Origin: Bacteroidota bacterium
Lineage (GTDB): Bacteria; Bacteroidota; Bacteroidia; UBA7662; JAIXUI01
Length of the DNA: 33,973 nt
Direction: 5' to 3'
Assembly (NCBI GenBank): GCA_027484125.1
Contig: JAIXUI010000119.1
Span: 1 to 33,973, forward strand
Shown here: in pieces, positions 15,377 through 23,857 of the stretch
Layout: each line of letters begins with the position of its first letter
Numbering within the stretch: the first letter of the stretch is position 1
Made by a program: the position numbers and the translations under genes
Notes under the pieces: generated by a model
Seen by the model: only the letters and a program-made list of their open reading frames with translations
Database searches by the model: none
Told to the model about the DNA's origin: nothing

Positions 15377-16207
15377 TTATTTCACAACTACCTTCCGAGC
15401 GCTCTCAAGAACACTTGCAAGGTTTGCTAATGCTTTGTTATCCAGCATGGTACTGTCTTTTACCTCAGCCATTGCAGCGTTAATGTCTTGCAGGGCTTTG
15501 GTTACTTCAGCAAACTCTGGCTTGTCTTTCATGCCTTCGAGCAGCTTGAGGATGTTTTCAAGTTCTAGGCGAGACTCGTATATCTTATTAAACAGGAAGT
15601 CTGTTTTGGCGTTACGAGGCAGGTTTTTTAGAGTTTGAGTAGCCAGGTATTGGCTTTCTACATAAGTACCTATTGCAACGAAAGTTGCGGTTTCGAGTCT
15701 AGAGTTGTTGGTCAAATACTTAGAAGTTTCTGTAAAAATCTCATTAGTAATATGACGCATAGAATCTTTATTGTCTATCACCGAATTGATGTACTCAGCA
15801 GTAAATTTTTCGAAACCTTGAGCAGCATCCAGTTCGGTGGCCAATTGGCGAACAGCTTCCATGTAAGGGCCTGCTTCTGCACCTTTTTCGAAGGCAGAGA
15901 GGGCGATTAAATCGAATCCATAGACTCCAAAATTCAATCCTTTTTGAGCACTTGTGGTATAATTGGCTGCGTTTGCTGGATTGTTTAGCATGTTTTTGTC
16001 CAGCTTGATACCTGCTTCTTTCATGGCATCTACCAGCGCGTAGGGTGCCGGAATGTCTGCTAAAATTTTCCAGAAGCGATAATCATCAACCTCGTTAATG
16101 GTGTCTGCAGCGGCTGCTGCATCGGTGGTGCTTTTCTCATTGTTACCGCAAGAGAAAAGTCCGAATGCCATGACCAGAAGCACTGGCACAAAAGAGAGTT
16201 TTTTCAT
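15377..16207 (-). CDS. Predicted lipoprotein of unknown function
   Basis: 276 residues. A lipoprotein signal peptide (MKKLSFVPVLLVMAFGLFSC) has its lipobox cysteine at 20, followed by GNN and an alanine-rich linker. The mature part is almost entirely helical and contains three to four long amphipathic helices, with no catalytic motif I recognise. Its N-terminal segment DIPAPYALVDAMKEAGIKLD and the following NYTTSAQKGLNFGVYGFDL suggest a conserved Bacteroidota family. The ATG at 16207 is used; an upstream TTG adds seven residues before the signal. It lies between the SpoIIE phosphatase and the ABC transporter, all on the minus strand, so it may be exported by, or work with, either. No function assigned. 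Confidence 0.85.
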   Translation of the reverse strand: MKKLSFVPVLLVMAFGLFSCGNNEKSTTDAAAAADTINEVDDYRFWKILADIPAPYALVDAMKEAGIKLDKNMLNNPANAANYTTSAQKGLNFGVYGFDLIALSAFEKGAEAGPYMEAVRQLATELDAAQGFEKFTAEYINSVIDNKDSMRHITNEIFTETSKYLTNNSRLETATFVAIGTYVESQYLATQTLKNLPRNAKTDFLFNKIYESRLELENILKLLEGMKDKPEFAEVTKALQDINAAMAEVKDSTMLDNKALANLASVLESARKVVVK

Positions 16208-16235
16208 ATTGTGGACGATTTTTTTCAATTAGTTA

Positions 16236-16243
16236 CAAAGATG
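16236..16243 (-). promoter_or_regulatory. Candidate -7 box for lipoprotein-ABC transporter
   Basis: Minus-strand CATCTTTG, seven of eight to TAnnTTTG, 28 nt before the lipoprotein ATG. The -33 region is not convincing. Confidence 0.3.
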
Positions 16244-16282
16244 TAAGAGTTGTTTAAATTCTCACTACTACTTTAAAATCTC

Positions 16283-18664
16283 TCAAGGAATTCTTAGTCC
16301 CATTACGCATACATCATCAATTTGCTCATGGTTTCCTCTCCATTCTTCAAATCTTTCTTCTAAAAGCAATATTTGCTTATCCATCGGCAGTTGTGCCATG
16401 CCAAGGAGCATGTTTTTAAAATTCTTTAGCATCAGTTTTTTTCCCATGCTTCCGCCAAATTGATCTGCATAACCATCTGAAAATAAGTAAATAACATCTC
16501 CCTGATTCAGTGTTAAGGTTACTTCAGAAAAGTGGATTTTTCTGTCTAGATGATCACCTCCAATTGATTTTTTGGTTCCCTTAATTTCATTTAATTCGGC
16601 CTCTTGCTGAATATTTTGAATGAGGTAAAGGGGGCGCATGGCTCCTGCATAGGTCAAAGTTCTTGATTGTGGTTCAAATACGGCAATTGCAGCATCCATA
16701 CCATCTTGAGTGCCTAAACCATGAAGGTTCTGTTTTAAGGTTTCATGAATCCACCGATTCATTTCAGCGAGAATTTCAGCAGGTGAATTGATTTCTCTTT
16801 CTACTACAATCTGATTGAGCATCATGGAGCCAATCATGCTCATCAATGCGCCAGGAACGCCATGTCCGGTACAATCGATAACGGCAAACAGCACTTTGTC
16901 TTCAAACTGGTGTACGAAGTAGAAATCGCCACTCACTACCTCTTTAGGTTTCAGCAAACAGTCGCAATCGGGAATGGTTAACCTCAGCTTTTCTAATGAT
17001 GGCAATATGGCCGATTGAATTCTGCTGGCGTATTGCAAACTTTCTTTAACCTCCTGATTCTTAATAGATATAATTCTGTTTTGTTCAACTACTTCTGCGG
17101 TTCGATGAGCAACTTGCGTCTCTAATTCAGACTTTTGGTCTGCTAAAATTTGTTGCTTCTCTTGTTCTTTTTCAAGGTTCTGCCTTGAAAGCTCTTTCAC
17201 ATTTTCTATCTGTTTGATTAAACCTTGGTTGGTTTTCGAGAAATCATAAGCCAAATAGATTGTCACCGAAAGCGGAAGGCTCATAATGGCCAAAGCAATA
17301 AAAGTGAAAAAGCCGATAAGCAAGATCACCACTCCAGCTTCTTCAGCACTGCTACTTGCCCAAAATGCCCCGAAGACTAACCATATAAATCCAAGGAAAA
17401 AGAAAACAGTTGAACCCAGCACTCCGGCACCTACGTATCGTGCACCTTCTTGTTTTCTATTTAATGCTTTAAGCGACAATCGGAAGGAGTCTATGTAAAC
17501 CAGTAAGGCAAGTATTCCTGTTAGGCTACTCTGATAGTCATTTTCAAATATGATCAGCAGCGTAACTAGGATTGAGATAAGCACTTGAAATAGATAAAAC
17601 TTGCTTTTCATGTCTTTAAAAAGCACATACAGCAAGGAGATTAGTGTGATTAAATAAACTGGAAGAATGAAGTCTGAATAAAAGTGGATTTTATCGGATA
17701 TATCGGGATTGTGAATGTTGAAATAAACAACAGGTAAAAGAAAGATTAAGGCCATGGAGCCCACAAAAAAGCTGTAGAATAAATTGAAGGTCTTAGATCT
17801 TTCAAACAGATAAATAAGCAAGTGAACGAGAAACAAAGCAGCGAAGAAACCAAACAAGGCTACCGGAAACCCCATTACAAATTTTGTATAGGTGGTATAA
17901 CTTGCCACTGATTCGTTCATTTCATCTATGCTGATTTTGAATCCTTCTTGAATGGTACTATGATCAGAGTACCTGATGGATAACACATGAAGCCCGGTAT
18001 CCATCAAGCTAAATGGAACCGGTAACTCATGAGGGTTATGCCTAATTTCTTCGGAAGCCTTGCTGCTTACTTTTCCATACTCAACAATTTTTTTACCGTC
18101 CAGATAAATTTCACTTGCTCCGCTTTGCCGAACTTCAAGTGCAAGTGGTTTTCCAATGAGTGCTTCCGGGATTTTGATATGAGTCCTAAACCAGCCTATT
18201 GGATTTTTTGCATATATCTCTTTAAAGTATCCTTGTCTGAAAAGCCATTTTTTCTCAAATGCAATCAACTGAGGATCCTTTTTTCGTTTTCTTTTGGGTT
18301 TGCTATCCTCTTCTTCATCATTAATCTCTGAATCATTGGAGTTGATGGGTTTAGCTACCGGGATATTTTGGGCTGCAAATTCTGCGAATGTGCTCCAATG
18401 TTGATCCGAATAAGCGCTATTCTTCCATTGAATGCTATCTCCAGGTTTAAATCTCCAAAACTTGTTGATGGAAACGGAAGTGCTGCTTAACGAGAATTTG
18501 ATGCCAAAATCAGTTGATTTCTTTTTAGAAACTTTGTCAATAACCAGGTCATGCAGACTATGATAAACAATGGTGTCCGGACTTAACTGGGTAGTTGCCT
18601 TGGCGATGAATACGAAAAAGCACAACAGTAGGGTAAAAAGAAGCCGATAAGAGTGATTAGGCAT
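16283..18664 (-). CDS. Membrane sensor PP2C phosphatase: DISM extracellular domain, 7TM region and SpoIIE domain (SiaA-like role)
   Basis: 793 residues. Parts in order: signal peptide (1-25); periplasmic jelly-roll-type sensor domain (26-255); seven or so membrane helices (260-485) of the 7TMR-DISM type; coiled coil (490-560) with QEKQQILADQKSELETQ; and a SpoIIE/PP2C serine-threonine phosphatase domain (565-793). Metal-binding aspartates are all in place: Asp580 (GDFY), Asp597 (DCTGHG), Asp730 (FSDGY) and Asp783/784. It should dephosphorylate a regulatory protein in response to an envelope signal. The nearest candidate is SiaC at 11979. A 25-residue acidic-then-basic insert (107-131) interrupts the sensor domain. 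The phosphatase call is firm; the partner is inferred. Confidence 0.9.
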   Translation of the reverse strand: MPNHSYRLLFTLLLCFFVFIAKATTQLSPDTIVYHSLHDLVIDKVSKKKSTDFGIKFSLSSTSVSINKFWRFKPGDSIQWKNSAYSDQHWSTFAEFAAQNIPVAKPINSNDSEINDEEEDSKPKRKRKKDPQLIAFEKKWLFRQGYFKEIYAKNPIGWFRTHIKIPEALIGKPLALEVRQSGASEIYLDGKKIVEYGKVSSKASEEIRHNPHELPVPFSLMDTGLHVLSIRYSDHSTIQEGFKISIDEMNESVASYTTYTKFVMGFPVALFGFFAALFLVHLLIYLFERSKTFNLFYSFFVGSMALIFLLPVVYFNIHNPDISDKIHFYSDFILPVYLITLISLLYVLFKDMKSKFYLFQVLISILVTLLIIFENDYQSSLTGILALLVYIDSFRLSLKALNRKQEGARYVGAGVLGSTVFFFLGFIWLVFGAFWASSSAEEAGVVILLIGFFTFIALAIMSLPLSVTIYLAYDFSKTNQGLIKQIENVKELSRQNLEKEQEKQQILADQKSELETQVAHRTAEVVEQNRIISIKNQEVKESLQYASRIQSAILPSLEKLRLTIPDCDCLLKPKEVVSGDFYFVHQFEDKVLFAVIDCTGHGVPGALMSMIGSMMLNQIVVEREINSPAEILAEMNRWIHETLKQNLHGLGTQDGMDAAIAVFEPQSRTLTYAGAMRPLYLIQNIQQEAELNEIKGTKKSIGGDHLDRKIHFSEVTLTLNQGDVIYLFSDGYADQFGGSMGKKLMLKNFKNMLLGMAQLPMDKQILLLEERFEEWRGNHEQIDDVCVMGLRIP

Positions 18665-18731
18665 ACTGCTAATCTAACCATTACTCACTTGCTCGAAACC
18701 TGTGCTTGAGAATTTGGGGACGAATTTTTTT

Positions 18732-19421
18732 TTATTTGAGGTAGAAGTTTTGGCTTAAGTGCTGATATTGAGCTGATCTGGATTGATCCGGTTCATAAAG
18801 TGTAAGTATATCCGTTTCCTTTTCAAGTGGAGCGTGTTCCATACCATATGTGCCAAACATTCGAATGGTTGGAGAGTTAGGAAACGACCGAATGAAGGTT
18901 TGTTTGATCAGTTTCATTGCTGGATTGACCGGGAGGTTTGGCGCGATAATCGAAAGTCTTCCGCTTTCTGTTAACAACAATGGTGCTTTGTTCAAGAGAT
19001 GTTCTGCACTTAAATGAGTGGTTTGCCGTGCTATTTGTCGCTTTTTATCTGGCGTTTGCTGGTTCGGTAAAAAGTAAGGCGGATTGCTAATGATCAAATC
19101 AAACGGTTCTATTGATTGAAACTCCAGAAAATCAGCTTGAAGGGCAGTAAGCCTAGAGGCAAAAGGGGAATCGGCGAAATTTTCTCCCGCAAGGTCAGCG
19201 GCTTCCTTTTGCAAGTCAATGGCAACAATTGAAATATCAGGAAATCGATTCGCTAATAACAAGCTAATCAGTCCTGTACCAGTGCCAACTTCGAGTATTC
19301 GTTGATTACTTTCACATTCAGCAAGCAATCCAGCAATCACCCCATCAGTTCCGATTTTAAAAACACCCGGGCGCTGTTTTACCTTAAAATCCTTAAAATA
19401 GAAATAAGAATCTTTTGACAT
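18732..19421 (-). CDS. trmN6: tRNA1(Val) A37 N6-methyltransferase family (TrmN6/YfiC)
   Basis: 229 residues. A class I SAM-dependent methyltransferase with motif I ILEVGTGTG (42-50), an acidic residue at the end of strand 2 (AIDLQ), and the catalytic NPPY motif at 113-116, which marks N6-adenine methylation. The opening F.F..F.V.Q....FKIGTDGV is the signature of the TrmN6/YfiC subgroup, which methylates A37 of tRNA-Val. I chose the ATG at 19421 because an upstream start would overlap pdxH and add residues not typical of the family. It follows pdxH by 20 nt. The subfamily is likely; the substrate tRNA is by homology only. Confidence 0.88.
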   Translation of the reverse strand: MSKDSYFYFKDFKVKQRPGVFKIGTDGVIAGLLAECESNQRILEVGTGTGLISLLLANRFPDISIVAIDLQKEAADLAGENFADSPFASRLTALQADFLEFQSIEPFDLIISNPPYFLPNQQTPDKKRQIARQTTHLSAEHLLNKAPLLLTESGRLSIIAPNLPVNPAMKLIKQTFIRSFPNSPTIRMFGTYGMEHAPLEKETDILTLYEPDQSRSAQYQHLSQNFYLK

Positions 19422-19441
19422 GTTCAGGAAGTTTAACGCAT

Positions 19442-20098
19442 TTATGGCGCTAAACGAGACAACTTCCAAGCACCATCTTGCTGAAGGGTATATCGAAGTC
19501 GATCATGTAACCTGCTAGGTCTTCCTTGCCAAAACTCAATAGAATCAGGGATTAAGCGGAATCCACCCCAATTTTCGGGTCTTGGAATTGGGTTATCGTG
19601 GCCAAACTTGGCTTCAAATACCTGAAGTATGCGCTCTAAAGCTTGGCGGTTTTCAATTTCTTCACTTTGTGGCGAAGCCCATGCACCTAAACGATTGCCG
19701 CGTGGACGAGAGTGAAAGTATTCATCACTTTCATGAGGGGTGGTTTGTTCCACTTTGCCTTCAATTCGAATCTGACGTTCCAATTCAGCCCAAAAAAAGG
19801 TGAGTCCGGCAAAAGGGTTTTCGGATAATTCGCGCCCTTTTCTGCTGTTGTAATTGGTGAAAAAACGCAGTCCATTTTCATCCAAACCTCTTAAGAGCAC
19901 TATTCTACCTGAGGGTCTTCCTTCAGCACTTACGGTGCTTAAATGCATCGCATTAGGTTCGGCAACTTGAGATTGAAGTGCTTCATGCAGCCACTTCTCT
20001 AAAAGCTCTAATGGGTTTGCAGTTGCATGAGATTCGTCAAGGGCTGCCTGGCTGTATTCTTGGCGGATGGCGTGTAAATGCTGTTGTATATTCGACAT
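19442..20098 (-). CDS. pdxH: Pyridoxamine 5'-phosphate oxidase
   Basis: Oxidises pyridoxamine or pyridoxine 5'-phosphate to pyridoxal 5'-phosphate with FMN and oxygen. 218 residues, the normal length. Conserved parts: GRPSGRIVLLRGLDENG with FFTNYNSRKGREL (FMN and phosphate binding), AFFW-type motif TFFWAELERQIRIEG, SRPRGNRLGAWAS, and the C-terminal IEFWQGRPSRLHDR.R motif that closes the family profile. The ATG at 20098 is preferred to a TTG eight codons upstream. A perfect -7 box lies 21 nt upstream. It is probably co-transcribed with trmN6. Confidence 0.97.
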   Translation of the reverse strand: MSNIQQHLHAIRQEYSQAALDESHATANPLELLEKWLHEALQSQVAEPNAMHLSTVSAEGRPSGRIVLLRGLDENGLRFFTNYNSRKGRELSENPFAGLTFFWAELERQIRIEGKVEQTTPHESDEYFHSRPRGNRLGAWASPQSEEIENRQALERILQVFEAKFGHDNPIPRPENWGGFRLIPDSIEFWQGRPSRLHDRLRYTLQQDGAWKLSRLAP

Positions 20099-20119
20099 GG
20101 ATTGATTGAAATGAGTAAA

Positions 20120-20127
20120 CAAATTTA
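20120..20127 (-). promoter_or_regulatory. Candidate -7 box for pdxH-trmN6
   Basis: Minus-strand TAAATTTG, a perfect TAnnTTTG match, 21 nt before the pdxH ATG. No clear -33 box. Confidence 0.45.
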
Positions 20128-20161
20128 CTTAAAATTAATTAAGGATATAGTTGTCGGATAT

Positions 20162-20169
20162 TATCTTTA
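20162..20169 (+). promoter_or_regulatory. Candidate -7 box for yqgE
   Basis: TATCTTTA, seven of eight to TAnnTTTG, 21 nt before the ATG at 20191, in the short divergent region shared with pdxH. The -33 region is poor. Confidence 0.3.
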
Positions 20170-20190
20170 AACTTTATAAACGCCTTCAGT

Positions 20191-20772
20191 ATGGAACAAG
20201 GTAATCAATTTCCATTTCATCCTTCCGCTATTCAACCGGGTACTCTGCTCTTGAGCGAACCCTTTATGAAGGACATTAATTTCATGAGAAAGGTGGTTTT
20301 GATGGTTCGTCATGATGAAGAAGGCAGCATCGGATTTATGCTTAACCAATTAACAGATTGGCTGGTGAACGAGCTAGTAGAAGGATTTCCAGTGAGCTCA
20401 TATCCCGTTTATGTGGGTGGGCCGGTGTCTCAAAACACCTTGCATTATATGCATCAGATATCCGCTTTAAAGGATAGTTCAATGCCCATCACCCAAGATT
20501 TGTATTGGGGAGGCGATTTCGATCATTTGAAAGATTTGGTTGAGGCGGGTGAAGTTGCTCAATCTCAAATTAGGTTTTTCATTGGCTACTCAGGCTGGAC
20601 AGAGCGTCAGTTGGACGAGGAAATAAAAGAACAAAGTTGGTTGATAAGCAACCGAAACCCGGTGAATGTGATGCGCTATGAAGAACATCTCATGTGGAAA
20701 GCGCTTGTTACCGAGCTAGGTAGCCCATTCAAATTCTTGGCTAGTGCGCCAATAGATCCAGCTTTAAACTGA
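20191..20772 (+). CDS. yqgE: YqgE/AlgH family protein (UPF0301)
   Basis: 193 residues, cytoplasmic. Family features are the opening PGTLLLSEPFM.D.NF.R.V, the G-rich IGFMLNQ (about 48-54), VYVGGPVSQNTLHY, and the late FIGYSGWTERQLDEEI. AlgH was described in Pseudomonas as an alginate regulator, but the biochemical role of the family remains unsettled. It is a single gene: divergent from pdxH and convergent with ppx, with only 2 nt between the stop codons. Nothing unusual in length or motifs. Confidence 0.94.
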   Translation: MEQGNQFPFHPSAIQPGTLLLSEPFMKDINFMRKVVLMVRHDEEGSIGFMLNQLTDWLVNELVEGFPVSSYPVYVGGPVSQNTLHYMHQISALKDSSMPITQDLYWGGDFDHLKDLVEAGEVAQSQIRFFIGYSGWTERQLDEEIKEQSWLISNRNPVNVMRYEEHLMWKALVTELGSPFKFLASAPIDPALN

Positions 20773-20774
20773 TT

Positions 20775-21695
20775 TTAAATGATCGAGAATCTGGCTGATG
20801 AATCAAAGCCAACCGGCCTAGTTTGTGTAAGCTGATAAAAAAGGTCAAAAACAATACCTTCCTTTAATCCCATACCAGTAACGGCAATCTTTCTGATTTC
20901 GGTTACTTCCATGACATGCAGGTATATTTCTAATGCAGGAATGATTACATCAGCGCGGTCTGGATTTAGTCCGAGAACCTGTACTCTTTCCTTTAAACTA
21001 TATCGTTGAAGGTAATTGTAAAGCTCTTTCAGATTTTTGTATGAGGCTGTTTTACCGTTTTTGATTTTTAGTAGGTCAAATGCTTTATTGATGTTACCGC
21101 CCGAACCTAAAATGAGGCTGGGAATGCGTGGTTTGATGGTTGTTTTAAGCCAATGGGTAAGCTCTTTCCAAACGCCATCATCATCTTGATTGTCTAAAAT
21201 TCTAACTGTTCCTAAGTTAAAAGAGCGGGAGGCGATTTTTTCTTTACCGCTCAGTAAACTAATTTCTGTACTTCCGCCACCCACATCTACAAACAAGCTG
21301 TTTTGGTGCATATCTAAGAGATTCATCTGTGCCCGCCAAATGAGATCGGCTTCTTCCTGACCTGAGATAATTTCAATACTTATTCCTGTTTCTTTTTCTA
21401 TGGCCTTGACTATTTCTGGACCATTTTCAGCTTCTCTGAGGGCTGAAGTTGCACAAGCTCTGAATTTTTCAGTACGAAACAATTTCATGAGTAAGGCGAA
21501 AGACTTCATCATATCCATGAGGTCAGAAGCTTTTTTCTCAGGAATTGACTTATTGATAAATACATAGTCACCCAATCGCAAGGGGACTCGGATAAATTCA
21601 ATCACTTTATGTTTAGGAAATCCTTGCTCCATGTGCATGCTACAGATGTAAAGCCTGGCAGCATTGGAGCCTATATCAATGGCAGCTAGTATCAT
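20775..21695 (-). CDS. ppx: Ppx/GppA-family exopolyphosphatase
   Basis: 306 residues with an ASKHA (actin-like ATPase) fold. Motifs in order: AIDIGSNAARL (5-15), ATSALREA, ISGQEEADLI, FVDVGGGSTEISLL (the phosphate-binding glycine loop), SGGN, and DRADVI with a late MGLKEG. The family removes terminal phosphates from polyphosphate or hydrolyses pppGpp. This is the short form without a C-terminal HD domain. Its ATG overlaps the ppk1 stop by 4 nt (ATGA), so it is translationally coupled to the synthase. That pairing supports polyphosphate as substrate. Confidence 0.92.
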   Translation of the reverse strand: MILAAIDIGSNAARLYICSMHMEQGFPKHKVIEFIRVPLRLGDYVFINKSIPEKKASDLMDMMKSFALLMKLFRTEKFRACATSALREAENGPEIVKAIEKETGISIEIISGQEEADLIWRAQMNLLDMHQNSLFVDVGGGSTEISLLSGKEKIASRSFNLGTVRILDNQDDDGVWKELTHWLKTTIKPRIPSLILGSGGNINKAFDLLKIKNGKTASYKNLKELYNYLQRYSLKERVQVLGLNPDRADVIIPALEIYLHVMEVTEIRKIAVTGMGLKEGIVFDLFYQLTQTRPVGFDSSARFSII

Positions 21696-23848
21696 GATTC
21701 TTGGATTTCCTGCTTTTTAATGGCTTTTTTCTTCACCTTTATAGAAGGTTGGCTGACATTTAGCAAGTCGCTTATTTGCCACTGTGACCGAACTACCATG
21801 TTGTGTTCTTCTGGCAATACTCTTTCGTTTTTGAGTGTAGCATCAATAATTCGTGCCCTACAGTTATCCGACCATTGAAGGTCAAAAATTTGGATCAAGT
21901 TTTTTCGAATGTTTTTATCGTAGATTGGGAAAGCGATTTCAACTCGGTTTGAGAGGTTTCGATTCATCCAATCTGCCGAGGAAAGAAACACTTTTTCACG
22001 TCCATTTTCTCCATTAGCGAATATGTATAACCTACCATGTTCCAGAAAACGGTCGATGATGGAGATTACACGGATATTTTCGGACATCTGCTTAACTCCC
22101 GGAACCAAACTGCACATACCTCGTACAATAAGTTCAATTTTGACCCCTGCACGACTGGCTTCATAAAGCAGTTCTATCATGCCTTCATCCACCAAGCTAT
22201 TCATTTTCAGTTTCATCCATGCAGACTTACCTGCTTTAGCATTGGCTATTTCTTTTTGAATAAGTTGAACAAAACCTTCTCTTAAGTGGTTGGGAGCAAC
22301 CAACAAATGTTCATACTCATAGTTGCGGGCGCTGTTTTCAAGCCATCTGAAAAGCTTATCGGCGTCCTTAATCAGGCGATTATCATGGGTAAACAAACCA
22401 AAATCAGAATAAATACGCGCTGATTGGCCATTGTAATTGCCAGTTGAGAAATGGGCATATTGAACTATTCTTCCTTTTTCATTGCGGCTTATCAAACACA
22501 TTTTGCAATGCACTTTCAGGTTGTGGAATCCATAAATGACTTTCACCCCTGCTTCGTCCAGTTTTTCTGCCCAATACATATTGGTCTCTTCATCGAATCG
22601 CGCTTTCAACTCAATGATAGCAGTAACTTTTTTGCCATTCATAGCAGCAGTTACTAGGCTATTGGCTACTTGAGAGAGCCTCGCAATGCGGTACAAAGTG
22701 ATTTTTATCTCTGTAACTGTTGGGTCAATAGCGGCTTCTCTAAGAAATCGGAGCACATAATCGAAGCTTTGATAGGGATGATGCACCATTACATCCTGGG
22801 TTCGAATAGCATCGAACATGCTTACGTAATGATCGAGCAGCTGGTGCGGAAGCTGTTCTAAACCAGGATATTTTAACTCGGAATTTCCCGTATCCGGGAA
22901 GTTCATGAAATCCGAAAAGTTATGATATCGGCCTCCCGGAATGATGTTGGCTTTTTCTAATTTAAACTTGCGGATGATAAGATTCAACAAGTCAGTCGGA
23001 ATGCGAGCATCGTGTATAAATCGAACAGGTTCCCCTTTTTTTCTGGCTTTCAAGCTTTTATTTAGCTTATCCAGTACCGACTCGTAAATATCATTGTCCA
23101 CATCGAGTTCTTGATTTCTAGTAAGTTTGATGGTAAATGATTCGAGCGTATCGTAGCTAAAGACTCCGAAAAGGTAGTTGAGGTTGAACCGAACTACATC
23201 GTCTAAAAGGATGATGTCATGGGTGTTTCCCGATTGGGTGTTTAATTGAAAAAAGCGAGGGATAAATTTGGTCGGTAATTCTACTAAGCCATAACCCGCT
23301 TCTTTCCCTTTCGAATGATTATACATTTTCACCGCCAGATAGATGTACCGGTCTTTCAAGTGAGGCGTCACAGAAGTTCCGGTCAGCATAATAGGGGTGG
23401 TGTATGGAAGAATTTGCTGCTTGAAAATGAGCCTTACTTCTTCTTGCTGGGCAGTACTCAGTTCTTTTTCATTGACTAACCTGATGCCGTTTTCGCTTAA
23501 AGCAGGAAGAATGGCTTGTTCAAAGAGCCTTTCAAATCTGTTTTGCTGCCTAATTACAACATCCTGAATAAGTTGAAGAATAAGCTCAGGATTAAAGTTG
23601 AGTTTTTCCCGGTCCACCTTCGATAAAGAATTAAGCTTTCGAAGAGAAGGAACACGAATTCTGAAGAACTCGTCGAGGTTGGAGGAAAAGATAGCTAGGA
23701 ATTTAATGCGTTCTAATAAAGGAACGTCATCAGCGGCCGCTTCCTGAAGGACACGGTCATTGAAAGCGAGCCAGCTAATTTCGCGGTTGAGGAGCTCGAA
23801 TTTTTCTCCTTTCCGTTTGGTTTTGAAAATATAATCGCCTGAAGGCAT
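21692..23848 (-). CDS. ppk1: Polyphosphate kinase 1
   Basis: 718 residues, full length. PPK1 reversibly builds polyphosphate chains from ATP. It shows the N-terminal helical domain (LLNREISWLAFNDRVLQEA), the head domain, and two phospholipase-D-like catalytic halves. The first has the histidine in YAHFSTGNYN (about residue 465, the autophosphorylated one). The second has FLEHGRLYIFANG (about 604) and SSADWMNRNLSNRVE. It sits between sixA (9-nt gap upstream) and ppx (4-nt overlap downstream), forming a sixA-ppk1-ppx operon. The C-terminal tail is lysine-rich. Confidence 0.98.
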   Translation of the reverse strand: MPSGDYIFKTKRKGEKFELLNREISWLAFNDRVLQEAAADDVPLLERIKFLAIFSSNLDEFFRIRVPSLRKLNSLSKVDREKLNFNPELILQLIQDVVIRQQNRFERLFEQAILPALSENGIRLVNEKELSTAQQEEVRLIFKQQILPYTTPIMLTGTSVTPHLKDRYIYLAVKMYNHSKGKEAGYGLVELPTKFIPRFFQLNTQSGNTHDIILLDDVVRFNLNYLFGVFSYDTLESFTIKLTRNQELDVDNDIYESVLDKLNKSLKARKKGEPVRFIHDARIPTDLLNLIIRKFKLEKANIIPGGRYHNFSDFMNFPDTGNSELKYPGLEQLPHQLLDHYVSMFDAIRTQDVMVHHPYQSFDYVLRFLREAAIDPTVTEIKITLYRIARLSQVANSLVTAAMNGKKVTAIIELKARFDEETNMYWAEKLDEAGVKVIYGFHNLKVHCKMCLISRNEKGRIVQYAHFSTGNYNGQSARIYSDFGLFTHDNRLIKDADKLFRWLENSARNYEYEHLLVAPNHLREGFVQLIQKEIANAKAGKSAWMKLKMNSLVDEGMIELLYEASRAGVKIELIVRGMCSLVPGVKQMSENIRVISIIDRFLEHGRLYIFANGENGREKVFLSSADWMNRNLSNRVEIAFPIYDKNIRKNLIQIFDLQWSDNCRARIIDATLKNERVLPEEHNMVVRSQWQISDLLNVSQPSIKVKKKAIKKQEIQES

Positions 23849-23857
23849 GCTATTGAT

